The translations under genes were made by a program, and so were the position numbers. From DASVNK01 sp036383895 (lineage in GTDB: Bacteria; Verrucomicrobiota; Verrucomicrobiia; Limisphaerales; SXQI01), in assembly GCA_036383895.1 (NCBI GenBank), contig DASVNK010000027.1, positions 1 to 64,000 on the forward strand: a stretch of DNA of 64,000 nucleotides. Direction: 5' to 3'. Position 1 is the stretch's first letter. Each line of letters opens with the position of its first letter. The notes beneath the pieces were generated by a model, which was not told the DNA's origin, ran no database searches, and saw nothing but the letters and a program-made list of their open reading frames with translations. This document shows positions 45,401-53,622 of this stretch, in pieces.

Positions 45401-48400
45401 TGGAACAACGATTTCTTCAACATCCGAATGAAGCTGCTGGTCCGCGACCATCGACGCATGCAGAAACGCATTCGGCACATGCTTCTCATCGATCGGCAGC
45501 TCGAGCAATTTTACAGAGCCGTCGAGGTGCACCAGTTGGTAATCAATCAAGTCGGCACCCGCGACGGTGAAGAGAACATATCGATCATTGCCGGGAACCG
45601 TAAGCATCACCGGAGTTTTCTCCCCCGATCGGAACGATTGTTTATCCACCAGAATCTCCAACCCTCCGGATCTGTAACCCAGATCTGCACTCCGACCGGT
45701 CGCGACCCAAGCCACAGTCTCCGCACGTACTGGCCGACCCGGGATCTTGTCCTGTCCAGGCGTGATCTCTTCGTCACTCCTCCAACTAATTCGGTAATAT
45801 CCTTCGCGCGGCGCGACGAAGTCGATCATCGCAATGCCGTTCGTTCCGGTTTTCAGCGTGCGCGTAAGAATCTCGTCATGTTGATACCCGCGGAACTTCA
45901 AACGCCAACCTGGGTTACCTGGTTCCGGACGCGGCGGGAAAATCGCTGCGGATTGCAATCGCTTCAATTCTTCGCCCTGAACTTCGCGGCCATCAGGCGC
46001 AATCCAGACTTCATACCAATAACTTCGCGTCACCTGCACCTTTCCTTCGGCGACGACGGGTTGCTCATTCGCGTCCTGTGCACGGAACTCGACTTCCACC
46101 TTGTCCTGCGGCTTGTGAATGCGATGCAGCGGCTTCGCATGAACAAAGAACCGCTGCCGAGTGACTCGCACTCGATCACTGCCGACGATCTCCCGCCGCG
46201 AAGCGTCAGTGACGCGTGCCTCGATGCGATATTCGAGATCGTTCCCTTGATTCAGCGGCGATTGAATCACCAGCGTTGCTTTGCCTTCAGCGTCGGTCTT
46301 GAGAGTCTCGCGCTGCACCACCTGGCCGTTCCCGCCGCGATAACGCGAGTGCGAACCATCTTCCTGGTAGAGCCACTCGAACTCGCGCGGCTCAACCCAA
46401 TATTGATAGTAAGGATTCTGGTAAACGACGGCCTCAACAGTCGCGTTGGCAACCGGCCCTCCGAAGTAGTAATCAGCGCGAATTTCCACCTCCACTTTTT
46501 CGCCGAGCAGGAATGTTTTTCTGCGTCCATTCTCTTCCGGGGTCTGTACCGCAACCTTGAACTCCGGCAGCTTGTATTCTTCCAGCCGAAACAGCGTCGC
46601 ACTTCCGATATGTGTGCTCTCCCGCTCGTTTTGAAACGTGACGTTGTATTGGCCCAGCGGCATTTCTGCGCTCAAATCGACTTCGCCCCAGGCACTCCCA
46701 AACTCGTTCAACTTCAATTTTTCTTTCCGAATCTCCGCCCCACGCGGATCGGCAATCCGCATCGTGATCGTCTGCCCGCTCGGAATCGCATAAGAATTCC
46801 CGCGCAACGTCCTTGCCGTGATTTTCCACTGCACCTTTTCGCCGGGACGATACGCCGGGCGATCGGTGTGCGCGTAAATCCGCCACTCACCATCGGGCTG
46901 TGCCGCATATCCGGAGTGCCCAATCGAGAACGCTTGTTTGTCGCCGGACTTCGCAATCACAAAAAGTTCACGCGAGTCCCGATCGCCATTCAACTCGAAA
47001 AGGATCGTGCCCTTCTCGTCCGTGTTTTTGTCCTGCGAACGCCACTGCCGACTGTTCTGGCTCATGCGTCGTTCCCAAACGCGCACACTCGCGTTCTTCA
47101 CCGGAGCGCCGTTTCCGGCATCGCATACATAAACCAGCAACTGACTTCCGGTCGCCTGCGTCACCACCGAGACATCGCTCACCAAAATCAGCTCGCGGCT
47201 TTCTACCTTGTCCGCACGGCCAACCAGGATGTAAGCGCCGATCGGGAGTTTCTCCTCCAGTCGCACGCGGTCATTACCGGGCGCGTGTGGTCGTGCGATA
47301 TTCGGTTCCCACTTCCAAGTTTTCACTTTCTCGCCATTCGCCGGGTTGAAGGTCTGAATCCAGCCGTGGGAATGAACATCCTTCCCTCCAAAACCGAGAG
47401 CCGCAGTGAGATCCGTTTTATAGAGCGTGAACTCAACCGAATCGATGTTTCGCCAGTTAATGTAAAATTCGACTTCCGATTCGGGCAGGAAGACGTGGGA
47501 GACACTCAGTTGGAGGGAAGGCTGAATGATCTCGTTGATTCGCCGTTGGGCATCATCGTGCCACTGCGTTTCTCCTTGTCGAAATTCGTTTGTGAGACGC
47601 CGAAAAACTTCGAGTGCTTTCGTATAGTTCGGATGGAAGGTCCAATTGCCATTTTCATCCTGCACCCCGGTGCCCTGGCTGGCCATCCACTCGCCGTAAT
47701 GATACAGCGCGTCATCGTACCAATTCGTGTCCTTCTTCAGCCGGAGCGATTCTTCGAAGTGATGAGGAATGCGAAAGCGCTGTTCCCACGAACCGCCGCT
47801 CCGCAAGGTCATGGCGATCATGAAATGCGCGCGCGCTCGTTCATCTTCGTTGCGCGCGATTTTCAGGGCGTTCTCCAGGACGGGCAGGGGAATGTAGTTG
47901 CCGAAGTGCCCGTAGTAGTAATACGGCTGCACGCGGGGCGGTTGCGAAGCTTTCTGAATGATCGACCAGTAACGCTCTGCCGCGTAAGTCAGATTTGTGG
48001 AGCCGGCCCAGAAATCCAGCGCCTGCTGATAATGCTGCCAGGCCGGATGCCAGTTATATTGATTGTTTCGCCCGAACCAATGGATATCGCCGAGCGCTTC
48101 CAGCGCTTCTGCCCGCACGCGATCGATGCGCGCATTATCGTCAACAAACTTCCGCAGGTTCTGCTCTGCCGCGCGGAACGCGCTGTCGTCCGCGTTCTGC
48201 GACGCCGCCTCTGCTCGCGCCGCAGTTTCAACCAATCGAAAATCAACCCAGCGCCGATCTTCGGAGTTCCCCAAATCACCGGCCAATTTCTGGTATTCGT
48301 TGTGCGCCTGTTTGTAGGAACCTTCACGGTAAAGACGTTCTGCCTCTGCGAAGCGCGGATTCAGCGAGGCGGCCGGAGATAACACCTGGACGAGAAACAC

Positions 48401-48436
48401 CGCCACGACCGCGAAGATGCGAGTTGATAAATTCAT
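42491..48436 (-). CDS. Alpha-2-macroglobulin family protein with intact thioester
   Basis: 1981 residues with a signal peptide (IFAVVAVFLVQVLSPAAS) and no lipobox Cys. Residues ~25-310 are helical and repeat-like (YREGSYKQAHNEYQKLA, ALEALGDIHWFGR), possibly TPRs. Macroglobulin beta-domains follow, with the bait/ANA region near the middle and a Gly-rich unstructured stretch at ~1110-1200. The thioester motif CVEQ starts at Cys1427 in YPYGCVEQTMSRFLP, followed by the helical TED domain (VLWGLVLAREANVEI). The C-terminus is a receptor-binding-like domain. Bacterial members trap proteases in the periplasm. The usual partner pbpC is not next to it; the next gene is divergent. It is larger than E. 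coli YfhM because of the N-terminal repeats. Confidence 0.93.
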   Translation of the reverse strand: MNLSTRIFAVVAVFLVQVLSPAASLNPRFAEAERLYREGSYKQAHNEYQKLAGDLGNSEDRRWVDFRLVETAARAEAASQNADDSAFRAAEQNLRKFVDDNARIDRVRAEALEALGDIHWFGRNNQYNWHPAWQHYQQALDFWAGSTNLTYAAERYWSIIQKASQPPRVQPYYYYGHFGNYIPLPVLENALKIARNEDERARAHFMIAMTLRSGGSWEQRFRIPHHFEESLRLKKDTNWYDDALYHYGEWMASQGTGVQDENGNWTFHPNYTKALEVFRRLTNEFRQGETQWHDDAQRRINEIIQPSLQLSVSHVFLPESEVEFYINWRNIDSVEFTLYKTDLTAALGFGGKDVHSHGWIQTFNPANGEKVKTWKWEPNIARPHAPGNDRVRLEEKLPIGAYILVGRADKVESRELILVSDVSVVTQATGSQLLVYVCDAGNGAPVKNASVRVWERRMSQNSRQWRSQDKNTDEKGTILFELNGDRDSRELFVIAKSGDKQAFSIGHSGYAAQPDGEWRIYAHTDRPAYRPGEKVQWKITARTLRGNSYAIPSGQTITMRIADPRGAEIRKEKLKLNEFGSAWGEVDLSAEMPLGQYNVTFQNERESTHIGSATLFRLEEYKLPEFKVAVQTPEENGRRKTFLLGEKVEVEIRADYYFGGPVANATVEAVVYQNPYYQYWVEPREFEWLYQEDGSHSRYRGGNGQVVQRETLKTDAEGKATLVIQSPLNQGNDLEYRIEARVTDASRREIVGSDRVRVTRQRFFVHAKPLHRIHKPQDKVEVEFRAQDANEQPVVAEGKVQVTRSYWYEVWIAPDGREVQGEELKRLQSAAIFPPRPEPGNPGWRLKFRGYQHDEILTRTLKTGTNGIAMIDFVAPREGYYRISWRSDEEITPGQDKIPGRPVRAETVAWVATGRSADLGYRSGGLEILVDKQSFRSGEKTPVMLTVPGNDRYVLFTVAGADLIDYQLVHLDGSVKLLELPIDEKHVPNAFLHASMVADQQLHSDVEEIVVPPVKHFLNLSVTPDREQYRPGEKGTWKIKTLDLEGKPVSAEVALSVADESVYYISEDLSGDPRQFFFGQKRHAILQTVSSFNYKTYTKLLPRAEEELARDELSDTRAGRLNYFYDATGASKRRDLSRYSDAPARNVRSGLADTASLAAAPAMAEMDVFAGAKLSLAKEAKSERQEGVSDFETLAAQAPGGGEESAVQVRSDFRSTIAWEPGIKTDRNGEARVEVTYPDSLTTWRATARAVTTATQFGIEQESVRTKMPLIVRLQAPRFFLAGDTVTVSAIINNNTDSEITVTPALEAAGIDLPKIERAALKIAANSEGRADWTIHPRKAGQVKLKVTARGGGHADSMERGYTVYEHGIDKFIATSGKTRGSELLAMLRIPAERKPGTTVFNVSVTPSMAVTMLDALPYLVNYPYGCVEQTMSRFLPATITAKTLSDLGLKPEEVLNRAFGGIEANAPVRKGDRNNLKQLSDVTQKGLQRLYDFQHGDGGWGWWKEGDSDAFMTAYVLWGLVLAREANVEIKADVIDRAAAWLDTQLVEAENQPDLQAWILHALAVKAASDKTRSATEFQAKAFENLWASRDRLNAYTRALFALGAHHLGKAEEARTLIRNLENGVQIDNAPASSQLNPGRSAGSSNAAQSTAHWGNDGIHYRWSEGGVEATAFALRALLAIDPQNKLVEPVANWLIKNRRGAQWSNTRDTAIVLLALNDYLRVTKEVQADLDYEVFVNGTPLGRKKLADADVFNAPSRFNVPQNLIRDGENQIRILKHSGTSPIYFAAEATYFSLEEPITAAGNEIFVKRQYYRLRAVPTLLKGYAYEKVELRAGDEVPSGERLETVLTIEAKNNYEYLVFEDLKPAGIEAVEIRSGENVYARRVRAAGLMAANASGDIHTEQLESERYSGDTRWVYQELRDRKVALFVDKLPQGFWEIRYETRAEVPGEFHALPVVAHAMYVPEIRANSAEQIVTVVDK

Positions 48437-48523
48437 ATCAGTTCCGAGGCATTAGACGCCGCGACCGGTAAATTGCTCCGGAAAAGGGAGCCGCGAAACC
48501 AAATTGTATTGCTGGTGTAGATA

Positions 48524-49426
48524 TTGCTGATGGAGTATCGTAACGCTATGCGGTGGAAGAATCAGATGCTGTCGGCAGCCGGCCTGTTGCTCGTAACCAG
48601 CGCCATACAGGCAGTCCCGGCTGAGCAGCTGAAAGAGAATTATCAATCGATCATTGAACGTAATCCGTTCGGACTGAAGCCAATTCCGACTCCGGCTCCT
48701 GTGACTAACGCATTGCCAGAGGTTAAGCCCAAGATGGAAATCTTCCTCACCGGCATCACTTCCGTCGGCCACCCGCGCCTTCCGCGCCAGGCTTATTTTT
48801 ATACACGGGAACAAGGCAAAAAAGACGTCACCTACTACTCGTTCAGCGAAGGTGGCGGGCGCGATGGAATCGAAGTCCTCGAGATCGATCCGGAGAAGCG
48901 CAAGGTCAAAATCAAAATGGACAACACCGAGACGCTGCTTTCTTTTGAAACGCACGGGGTGCCAGTAACGGCTGTGGCAGGGAAACCAATGGTTCCCGGT
49001 ATGCAAGGACAGCCTGGTTTTCCCCAGGTGCCCGGGCAACCCGGCGCACAGCCGCTGCCCATGCCTGGCGCTGCTCCGGTCAGTTACGATGCCAACGGAC
49101 AGCCTGTTTACAATAATCAGCCGATTTCCCAGCCAAACACAATCACTCCGGGTAACAGCATCAATCCGAACGCTGGATCGACGGGCTTGCGGCAGATCCC
49201 GTCTCGCCGGATTCGCGGCGGCTCCACTTACAATAGTGGCGGAGCTTCCGTTCCCACCGGGCCAGGCGGCATCGGCGAAGGGGGCCAGCCCCATGAGGTC
49301 GCCGATCCTGTGCAGGAATACTTAAAGGCGCAGGCAAACAATGAGTTCCAAAACCAGCAACCGCCTCTCCGCACTTCAGATGGGCGCACCATTCCCCGCC
49401 CGCCTATTCCCCGAATGCCGCAGTAA
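48524..49426 (+). CDS. Proline-rich periplasmic protein with a GspC/PilP-like segment
   Basis: 300 residues from ATG 48524 (ATG 48548 is also possible). A signal-like segment (QMLSAAGLLLVTSAIQA) is followed by NYQSIIERNPFGLKPIP, a pattern I associate with type II secretion or pilus accessory proteins of the GspC/PilP kind. A small beta domain comes next (MEIFLTGITSVG, YYSFSEGGGRDGIEVLEIDPEKRKV). The last ~140 residues are low-complexity Pro/Gly/Gln. A link to the GspE-like ATPase at 56318 is suggestive only. Divergent from the alpha-2-macroglobulin gene across an 87-base gap. Confidence 0.55.
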   Translation: MLMEYRNAMRWKNQMLSAAGLLLVTSAIQAVPAEQLKENYQSIIERNPFGLKPIPTPAPVTNALPEVKPKMEIFLTGITSVGHPRLPRQAYFYTREQGKKDVTYYSFSEGGGRDGIEVLEIDPEKRKVKIKMDNTETLLSFETHGVPVTAVAGKPMVPGMQGQPGFPQVPGQPGAQPLPMPGAAPVSYDANGQPVYNNQPISQPNTITPGNSINPNAGSTGLRQIPSRRIRGGSTYNSGGASVPTGPGGIGEGGQPHEVADPVQEYLKAQANNEFQNQQPPLRTSDGRTIPRPPIPRMPQ

Positions 49427-49434
49427 AAAGCTGT

Positions 49435-51651
49435 TTAGCGCAGGAACGCTTCGTGCAAACCGCCGTCCACCGGAATAATTTGTCCGGTGGTTTTGTTTAG
49501 CCGCTTCGTTACCAACAGGAAGAACGCTTCCGCTTGGTCTGCAGGGGTGATTGGCTTCTTGGTTAGCGTCCGGTCCGCGTAAAACTTGGCGAGCTTGGCC
49601 GTCAGCGCGTCTGAACTTTCATCTTCGGAGAATGCAATGCTGTACTTGGCGAGGCTCGCGATCACGCGGTCTCGCGGGAACATCGCACTGCCTTGCACCA
49701 CCGTTGCGGGAGCAACACCGTTGACTCGCACCAGAGGTGAAAGCTCAATGGCGAGTTCGCGTACGAGATGATTCGCGGCTGCTTTCGATGTGTCGTAAGC
49801 CACCGAACCTTTCTTCGAGACGACCGCATTGGCGCTCGTTGTGAGGACCATCGAGCCATCCAGACCCTGTTCCTTCCAGATTCGCGCCGCCTCATCGGCA
49901 ACAAGATAGCTGCCCGTCACATTAATATTAAAGGTCAGTGCCCACTTCTCGTCCGGAATGTGACCCGACTTATCCGGAGGGCAGAAGTACCCGGCCGTCA
50001 CGATGATGTGGTCGAACCCGCCGTAAGCGAGCACCACCTGGTCAAGCATCGTGCGAATGCTCGCGCGATTGGTAATGTCACACGCAAGGCCAACCGCCGG
50101 ACCACAGTTCGAAATGCCAGTTCCTGCAACGCCGATGCCGATCCCGTATTTGTCGGTGAGTTCCTTTGCAGTCGCCTTCGCCGCATCCGCATTCAGATCC
50201 ACCGAGACAATGTGCGCGCCTTCCTTAATCAGCCGATGCGCAACCTCTTTCCCGATCCCTGAACCTGCACCGATCACAACTACAACCTGCCGCGCCAGCT
50301 CTTTTTCGGCGGGCATGCGCTGGAGCTTTGCTTCTTCCAGCAACCAGTACTCGATATCGAATGCTTCCTGTTGCGGAAGGGAAATGTATTTATCGATCGT
50401 CTCCGCCCCCCGCATCACTTCCACCGCGCAATTGTAAAACTCCGCCGTTACGCGCGACTCGCTCTTGTCCTTGCCCCAGGCAATCATTCCCAGGCCCGGA
50501 ATCAAAATAACGGTCGGGTTCGGGTCCCGCATGGCTGGGGAGTTCGGCCGTTTGCAACGATTGTAATAGTCGGCGTAGTCCTTCCGATACTTCGCCACGC
50601 CTGCGGCGAGTTTTTCCTTCAGTTCCGCAACGAAGGCATCGATTGCTGCATCGGACGCTTCGCTCGGAAGTTTCGAAAGCGCTACGTAAAGGGGCTTAAT
50701 CTTCGTTCGAAGAAAATGGTCCGGGCACGACGTGCCGAGTTCGGCGAGCCGTTCCGCATCTTTCGAATTCACGAACCGCAGAATCGTTTCGTCATCCTGA
50801 ATTGTGCCGATGAACCGCTTCTGCTGGCTCACCTGGCCGCGCAGCCACGGCAGCAATTTCGCGAAAACCTTCTGCCGTGCGTCGTGCGGAAGGCTCTTGT
50901 GCAACTGCCCTCCGAAGACCGTCGCATCGCCGCCTTTTTCGGCGTACTTCTTCTCGATGAATTGCGCCGCGCGTTCGATCAGATCCAGCGTCAGGAAATA
51001 GCATTCTTTGTCATCGTTCGCCCAATTGATTAGCCCATGCTGGCCCATCATGATGCCCTTTGCTTTCGGATTTTCGCGGCAGATCTTCTGCATCGCGAGA
51101 CCAAGCTCGAATCCCGGGCGCAACCAAGGCGTGTGAACGACATCGTCGCCGTAAATCTCCTTGGTTAGCCGAACCGAATTCTCCGAAGCGGCGACCGAAA
51201 TTGCTGCGTTCGGATGCGTGTGATCCACGTGCTTGAAAGGCACGAACGAATGCAATGGCGTGTCGATGGAACTCGGCCGCGGATTTAAATTGAATGTGGC
51301 ATGGTTATACATGCCCACCATGTCATCCTCCGCCTGCGATTTTGGCCCCCGCTCGCCATAATTCGCGTAGCTCTTCTGCAAGCCCATCAACTTCGATTGA
51401 TATAACGAAGAAAAATTCTCGCGCTTGGAAGTGCGCAAATCGCCACCGGAACCTTTCACCCACAAAACCTCAACTTGTTCGCCGGTGAGCGGGTCTTTCT
51501 CGGGAATTTTCGCTGAGGTATTCCCGCCACCCGTGTTCGTGATGCGCTGGTCCTCGCCCAGTTTGTTCGAACGATAAATGAGTCGGCCGACCGGATCGAG
51601 CGCGGCGGCTTCAGCTTCGTTCCACAGATTGTTTACGTATTTATAGCTCAT
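49435..51651 (-). CDS. Bifunctional rhamnulose-1-phosphate aldolase / short-chain dehydrogenase
   Basis: 738 residues from ATG 51651 (ATG 51657 two codons upstream is equally possible). Residues ~1-400 are a class II aldolase: GNTSAKIPEKDP, FVPFKHVDHTHPNAAIS with metal-binding His residues, and MMGQHGLINW. Residues ~450-735 are a short-chain dehydrogenase: cofactor site VVVIGAGSGIGKEVA and catalytic VAYDTSKAAANH (Tyr-x3-Lys), ending in a typical GQIIPVDGGLHEAF. In the family the first half splits L-rhamnulose 1-phosphate to DHAP and L-lactaldehyde, and the second oxidises or reduces lactaldehyde. L-rhamnose isomerase lies 10 kb away. No kinase is visible in the window. Confidence 0.9.
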   Translation of the reverse strand: MSYKYVNNLWNEAEAAALDPVGRLIYRSNKLGEDQRITNTGGGNTSAKIPEKDPLTGEQVEVLWVKGSGGDLRTSKRENFSSLYQSKLMGLQKSYANYGERGPKSQAEDDMVGMYNHATFNLNPRPSSIDTPLHSFVPFKHVDHTHPNAAISVAASENSVRLTKEIYGDDVVHTPWLRPGFELGLAMQKICRENPKAKGIMMGQHGLINWANDDKECYFLTLDLIERAAQFIEKKYAEKGGDATVFGGQLHKSLPHDARQKVFAKLLPWLRGQVSQQKRFIGTIQDDETILRFVNSKDAERLAELGTSCPDHFLRTKIKPLYVALSKLPSEASDAAIDAFVAELKEKLAAGVAKYRKDYADYYNRCKRPNSPAMRDPNPTVILIPGLGMIAWGKDKSESRVTAEFYNCAVEVMRGAETIDKYISLPQQEAFDIEYWLLEEAKLQRMPAEKELARQVVVVIGAGSGIGKEVAHRLIKEGAHIVSVDLNADAAKATAKELTDKYGIGIGVAGTGISNCGPAVGLACDITNRASIRTMLDQVVLAYGGFDHIIVTAGYFCPPDKSGHIPDEKWALTFNINVTGSYLVADEAARIWKEQGLDGSMVLTTSANAVVSKKGSVAYDTSKAAANHLVRELAIELSPLVRVNGVAPATVVQGSAMFPRDRVIASLAKYSIAFSEDESSDALTAKLAKFYADRTLTKKPITPADQAEAFFLLVTKRLNKTTGQIIPVDGGLHEAFLR

Positions 51652-51727
51652 CTGCATACAACGCAGACGAGCATTGTTCAGCAAATATCCGTGAACGCCA
51701 AGCGGGAATAAAGATGAACGAACTGCG

Positions 51728-52021
51728 CTAATTTGCGGCGTGGGCGTGTTCCTCTATCCAGTTCGCCACTTCTTCGTCCGTCGCGCCGGTGGCGACGAAC
51801 GCCTTCAATTCCTCCGCTCCGATTTCGGCAGATCTGAGAAATTGCTGATCCATCGGGCAACCATACATGAAATCGCCCTGCATCCCGACCAAAGTCGCTC
51901 TGCATTTATCAACGCATCGCGCGGCCAGCTCGAATCCACCGAGTTTCTCCTGCGCGGACCGCGGTTCTTCTTTTCGCAGGTCTTTTGCCAAACGTTTTAC
52001 TGCATCCAGGTTCTTTTGCAT
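51728..52021 (-). CDS. DUF5069 family protein (short form)
   Basis: 97 residues. The DUF5069 pattern is visible: LGGFELAARCVDKCRATLVGMQGDFMYGCPMDQQFL, then a C-terminal TDEEVANWIEEHAH. The family is of unknown function and frequent in Verrucomicrobia. This is the ~95-residue type; the longer relative is at 31002-31463. It lies on the minus strand, 76 bases upstream of the aldolase/dehydrogenase start, and could be co-transcribed with it. Confidence 0.8.
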   Translation of the reverse strand: MQKNLDAVKRLAKDLRKEEPRSAQEKLGGFELAARCVDKCRATLVGMQGDFMYGCPMDQQFLRSAEIGAEELKAFVATGATDEEVANWIEEHAHAAN

Positions 52022-52112
52022 TTTACCTCCACCCGCACAGTAGCATCACAAAACTTCGTTCCTATGGGGTTTCTCCCCGATTTCTTCCGCGCTGAGTTCG
52101 ATATTTCGAGGC

Positions 52113-52149
52113 GACAAAGAAAAAGCCTCGCCGCATCCGCGGCGAGGCT
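52113..52149 (-). terminator. Strong rho-independent terminator of the outer-membrane protein gene
   Basis: AGCCTCGCCGC (52124-52134) and GCGGCGAGGCT (52139-52149) form a perfect 11-bp stem with an ATCC loop. On the minus strand it is followed by a T-rich run (TTTTCTTTG). It lies 20 bases after the stop at 52170. Confidence 0.92.
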
Positions 52150-52169
52150 CGAACCTAAATGTATAACGA

Positions 52170-52820
52170 TTAAAAGTTGAAACTCACGATCGCGCTGATC
52201 GAATGCGTCGTCAGATCACCTAATCCGGCCGATTCTCCAGTGAAAATCGTTTCTTCATCCTCAGAAAAGACATGCATGTATTTGTAAACCATCCCCACGC
52301 TCAGCACTTCATCGATTTCATACTTCACCCCGCCAAAAAACTGAAACGCCGCGAAAAAATCATCGCCCGCTTCGTCTGAGTCATCATTCTCAAGCCGAAC
52401 ATAAGCTCCGCCGGCGCCCGCGCCTACGAACGGCGTCAGTTGTATCGGAGTTGGAACTCGCAGGACCACACTTCCCATCATCGGAATTTGCAGCAGATCA
52501 CCTTCAGCTCTTCCGCGCCGGCCATCCTCAAGTTCGATTGAATCGATCGAGTTCCAGACGAACCCGGTATTCAATTCAACCCCGAAGTAGTGGTTAAAAT
52601 TGTACCCAGGGGCAAAGTCCACGCGAACCCCGGGATCAAGGTTCAGCTCATAATCCAGCCGAGGTTCAAACACTGTGTCCACGAAACCTTCAATATCTTC
52701 GACGATCGCAATGCCCGCGCCAAACCGCGCATACGTGCCCGAGCCGTCGGCCTCGCCATCCTGGGCCGCAACGATCAGCGGAAAAGCAAGGACGGATGCG
52801 AAAAGGACTTTATTCTTCAT
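52170..52820 (-). CDS. Outer-membrane beta-barrel protein (OmpW/OmpA-like)
   Basis: 216 residues with a signal peptide (FASVLAFPLIVAAQDG). The rest is alternating strands of an eight-stranded barrel: GVRVDFAPGYNFNHYFGVEL, LQIPMMGSVVLRVP, LTPFVGAGAGGAYVRLE, FFGGVKYEIDEVLSVGMVYKYMHVF, and the C-terminal strand SISAIVSFNF with the terminal Phe expected for BAM recognition. A small surface protein, function unknown. It has its own terminator and lies downstream of skp on the same strand. Confidence 0.85.
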   Translation of the reverse strand: MKNKVLFASVLAFPLIVAAQDGEADGSGTYARFGAGIAIVEDIEGFVDTVFEPRLDYELNLDPGVRVDFAPGYNFNHYFGVELNTGFVWNSIDSIELEDGRRGRAEGDLLQIPMMGSVVLRVPTPIQLTPFVGAGAGGAYVRLENDDSDEAGDDFFAAFQFFGGVKYEIDEVLSVGMVYKYMHVFSEDEETIFTGESAGLGDLTTHSISAIVSFNF

Positions 52821-52938
52821 AGATTTTGAATTGAGTCTTTGCCGCCGCTGGTTCGAGGCGGACAGATCACCTGTCTGTTGCGATCAAACCGGCAGCGCGA
52901 TTAGCGTAAGTGATAAAGCGTGAAGCCGTTCTGAGCAA

Positions 52939-52971
52939 TAAAAAAGCTTCCGGCTTACAGCGCGGAAGCTT
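52939..52971 (-). terminator. Rho-independent terminator of the bamA-skp operon
   Basis: AAGCTTCC (52944-52951) pairs with GGAAGCTT (52964-52971), plus one inner G-C pair. On the minus strand the hairpin is followed by a T-run (complement of 52939-52945). It lies 20 bases after the skp stop at 52992. Confidence 0.85.
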
Positions 52972-52991
52972 CCGAAATGTTTAAATAAAAC

Positions 52992-53618
52992 CTACTTTTT
53001 TCCTGTGCTCGGTGCCGGTTCATTGCTCGACAGCGCACCTGCGGGAGCGGTCGCATTGATCTCTTTGATGACGTTGTCCGTGAGGTCGTGTCTCGGATCG
53101 CTGAAGAGAATAATCGGCGTCTGATACGCCGTGACCGCAGCGCTATCAAACACATAGGTATACCCACCGCTCGTTGAAAGCCGATTCACCACCTCACGAA
53201 TCTCCTCAACGATTTTGTCGCGCATCCGCTTTTCCATCCCGCCGATCGTTTGGCGCGCGGTCGATTCATACTGCTTCACGCTCTTTTCGATCTCCTGCAG
53301 GTCGAGCAACTTCGTCTCCGCGGACTTCTTGCGCTTTTCCCGTTCCTCAGCCGAGACCGCCTGGTCATTGCTCGAATCGATCAAACTTTTATAGTCCTGA
53401 TTCGCCTTCTTGTAGTCCTCGATCATTCCCTTGTAGACCTTGTCCGATCGAGCCGCTTCATCCTTGATCTGCGCCTCAGCCTGCTTCGTCTTGTAATAGC
53501 TGTCGAAGGCCCGCTTCATGTCCACCACCGCCATTTTTTGTGATTGTGCGGTTGTGGTGCAGACGCCAAGCAGCGCCACTGCCGCGGCCAGAACAAGGGT
53601 TCTTTTGAAGTTCTTCAT
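52992..53618 (-). CDS. skp: Periplasmic chaperone Skp/OmpH
   Basis: 208 residues from ATG 53618; a TTG at 53645 would overlap bamA and precede the signal peptide, so it is rejected. The signal peptide is MKNFKRTLVLAAAVALLGV. The mature part starts with the family pattern QKMAVVDMKRAFDSYYKTKQAEAQIK, then a long coiled coil (residues ~60-130) that forms the tentacles. It holds unfolded outer-membrane proteins for BamA. It lies directly after bamA (stop at 53623), with AGGA almost touching the start. Confidence 0.92.
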   Translation of the reverse strand: MKNFKRTLVLAAAVALLGVCTTTAQSQKMAVVDMKRAFDSYYKTKQAEAQIKDEAARSDKVYKGMIEDYKKANQDYKSLIDSSNDQAVSAEEREKRKKSAETKLLDLQEIEKSVKQYESTARQTIGGMEKRMRDKIVEEIREVVNRLSTSGGYTYVFDSAAVTAYQTPIILFSDPRHDLTDNVIKEINATAPAGALSSNEPAPSTGKK

Positions 53619-53622
53619 TCCT

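Noticed and set aside
42557..48382. Plus-strand open frame of 1941 codons as a real gene
   Set aside because: It is in exact antisense register with a well-supported alpha-2-macroglobulin gene with signal peptide and thioester motif. Its own translation is Arg/His-rich and has no domains.
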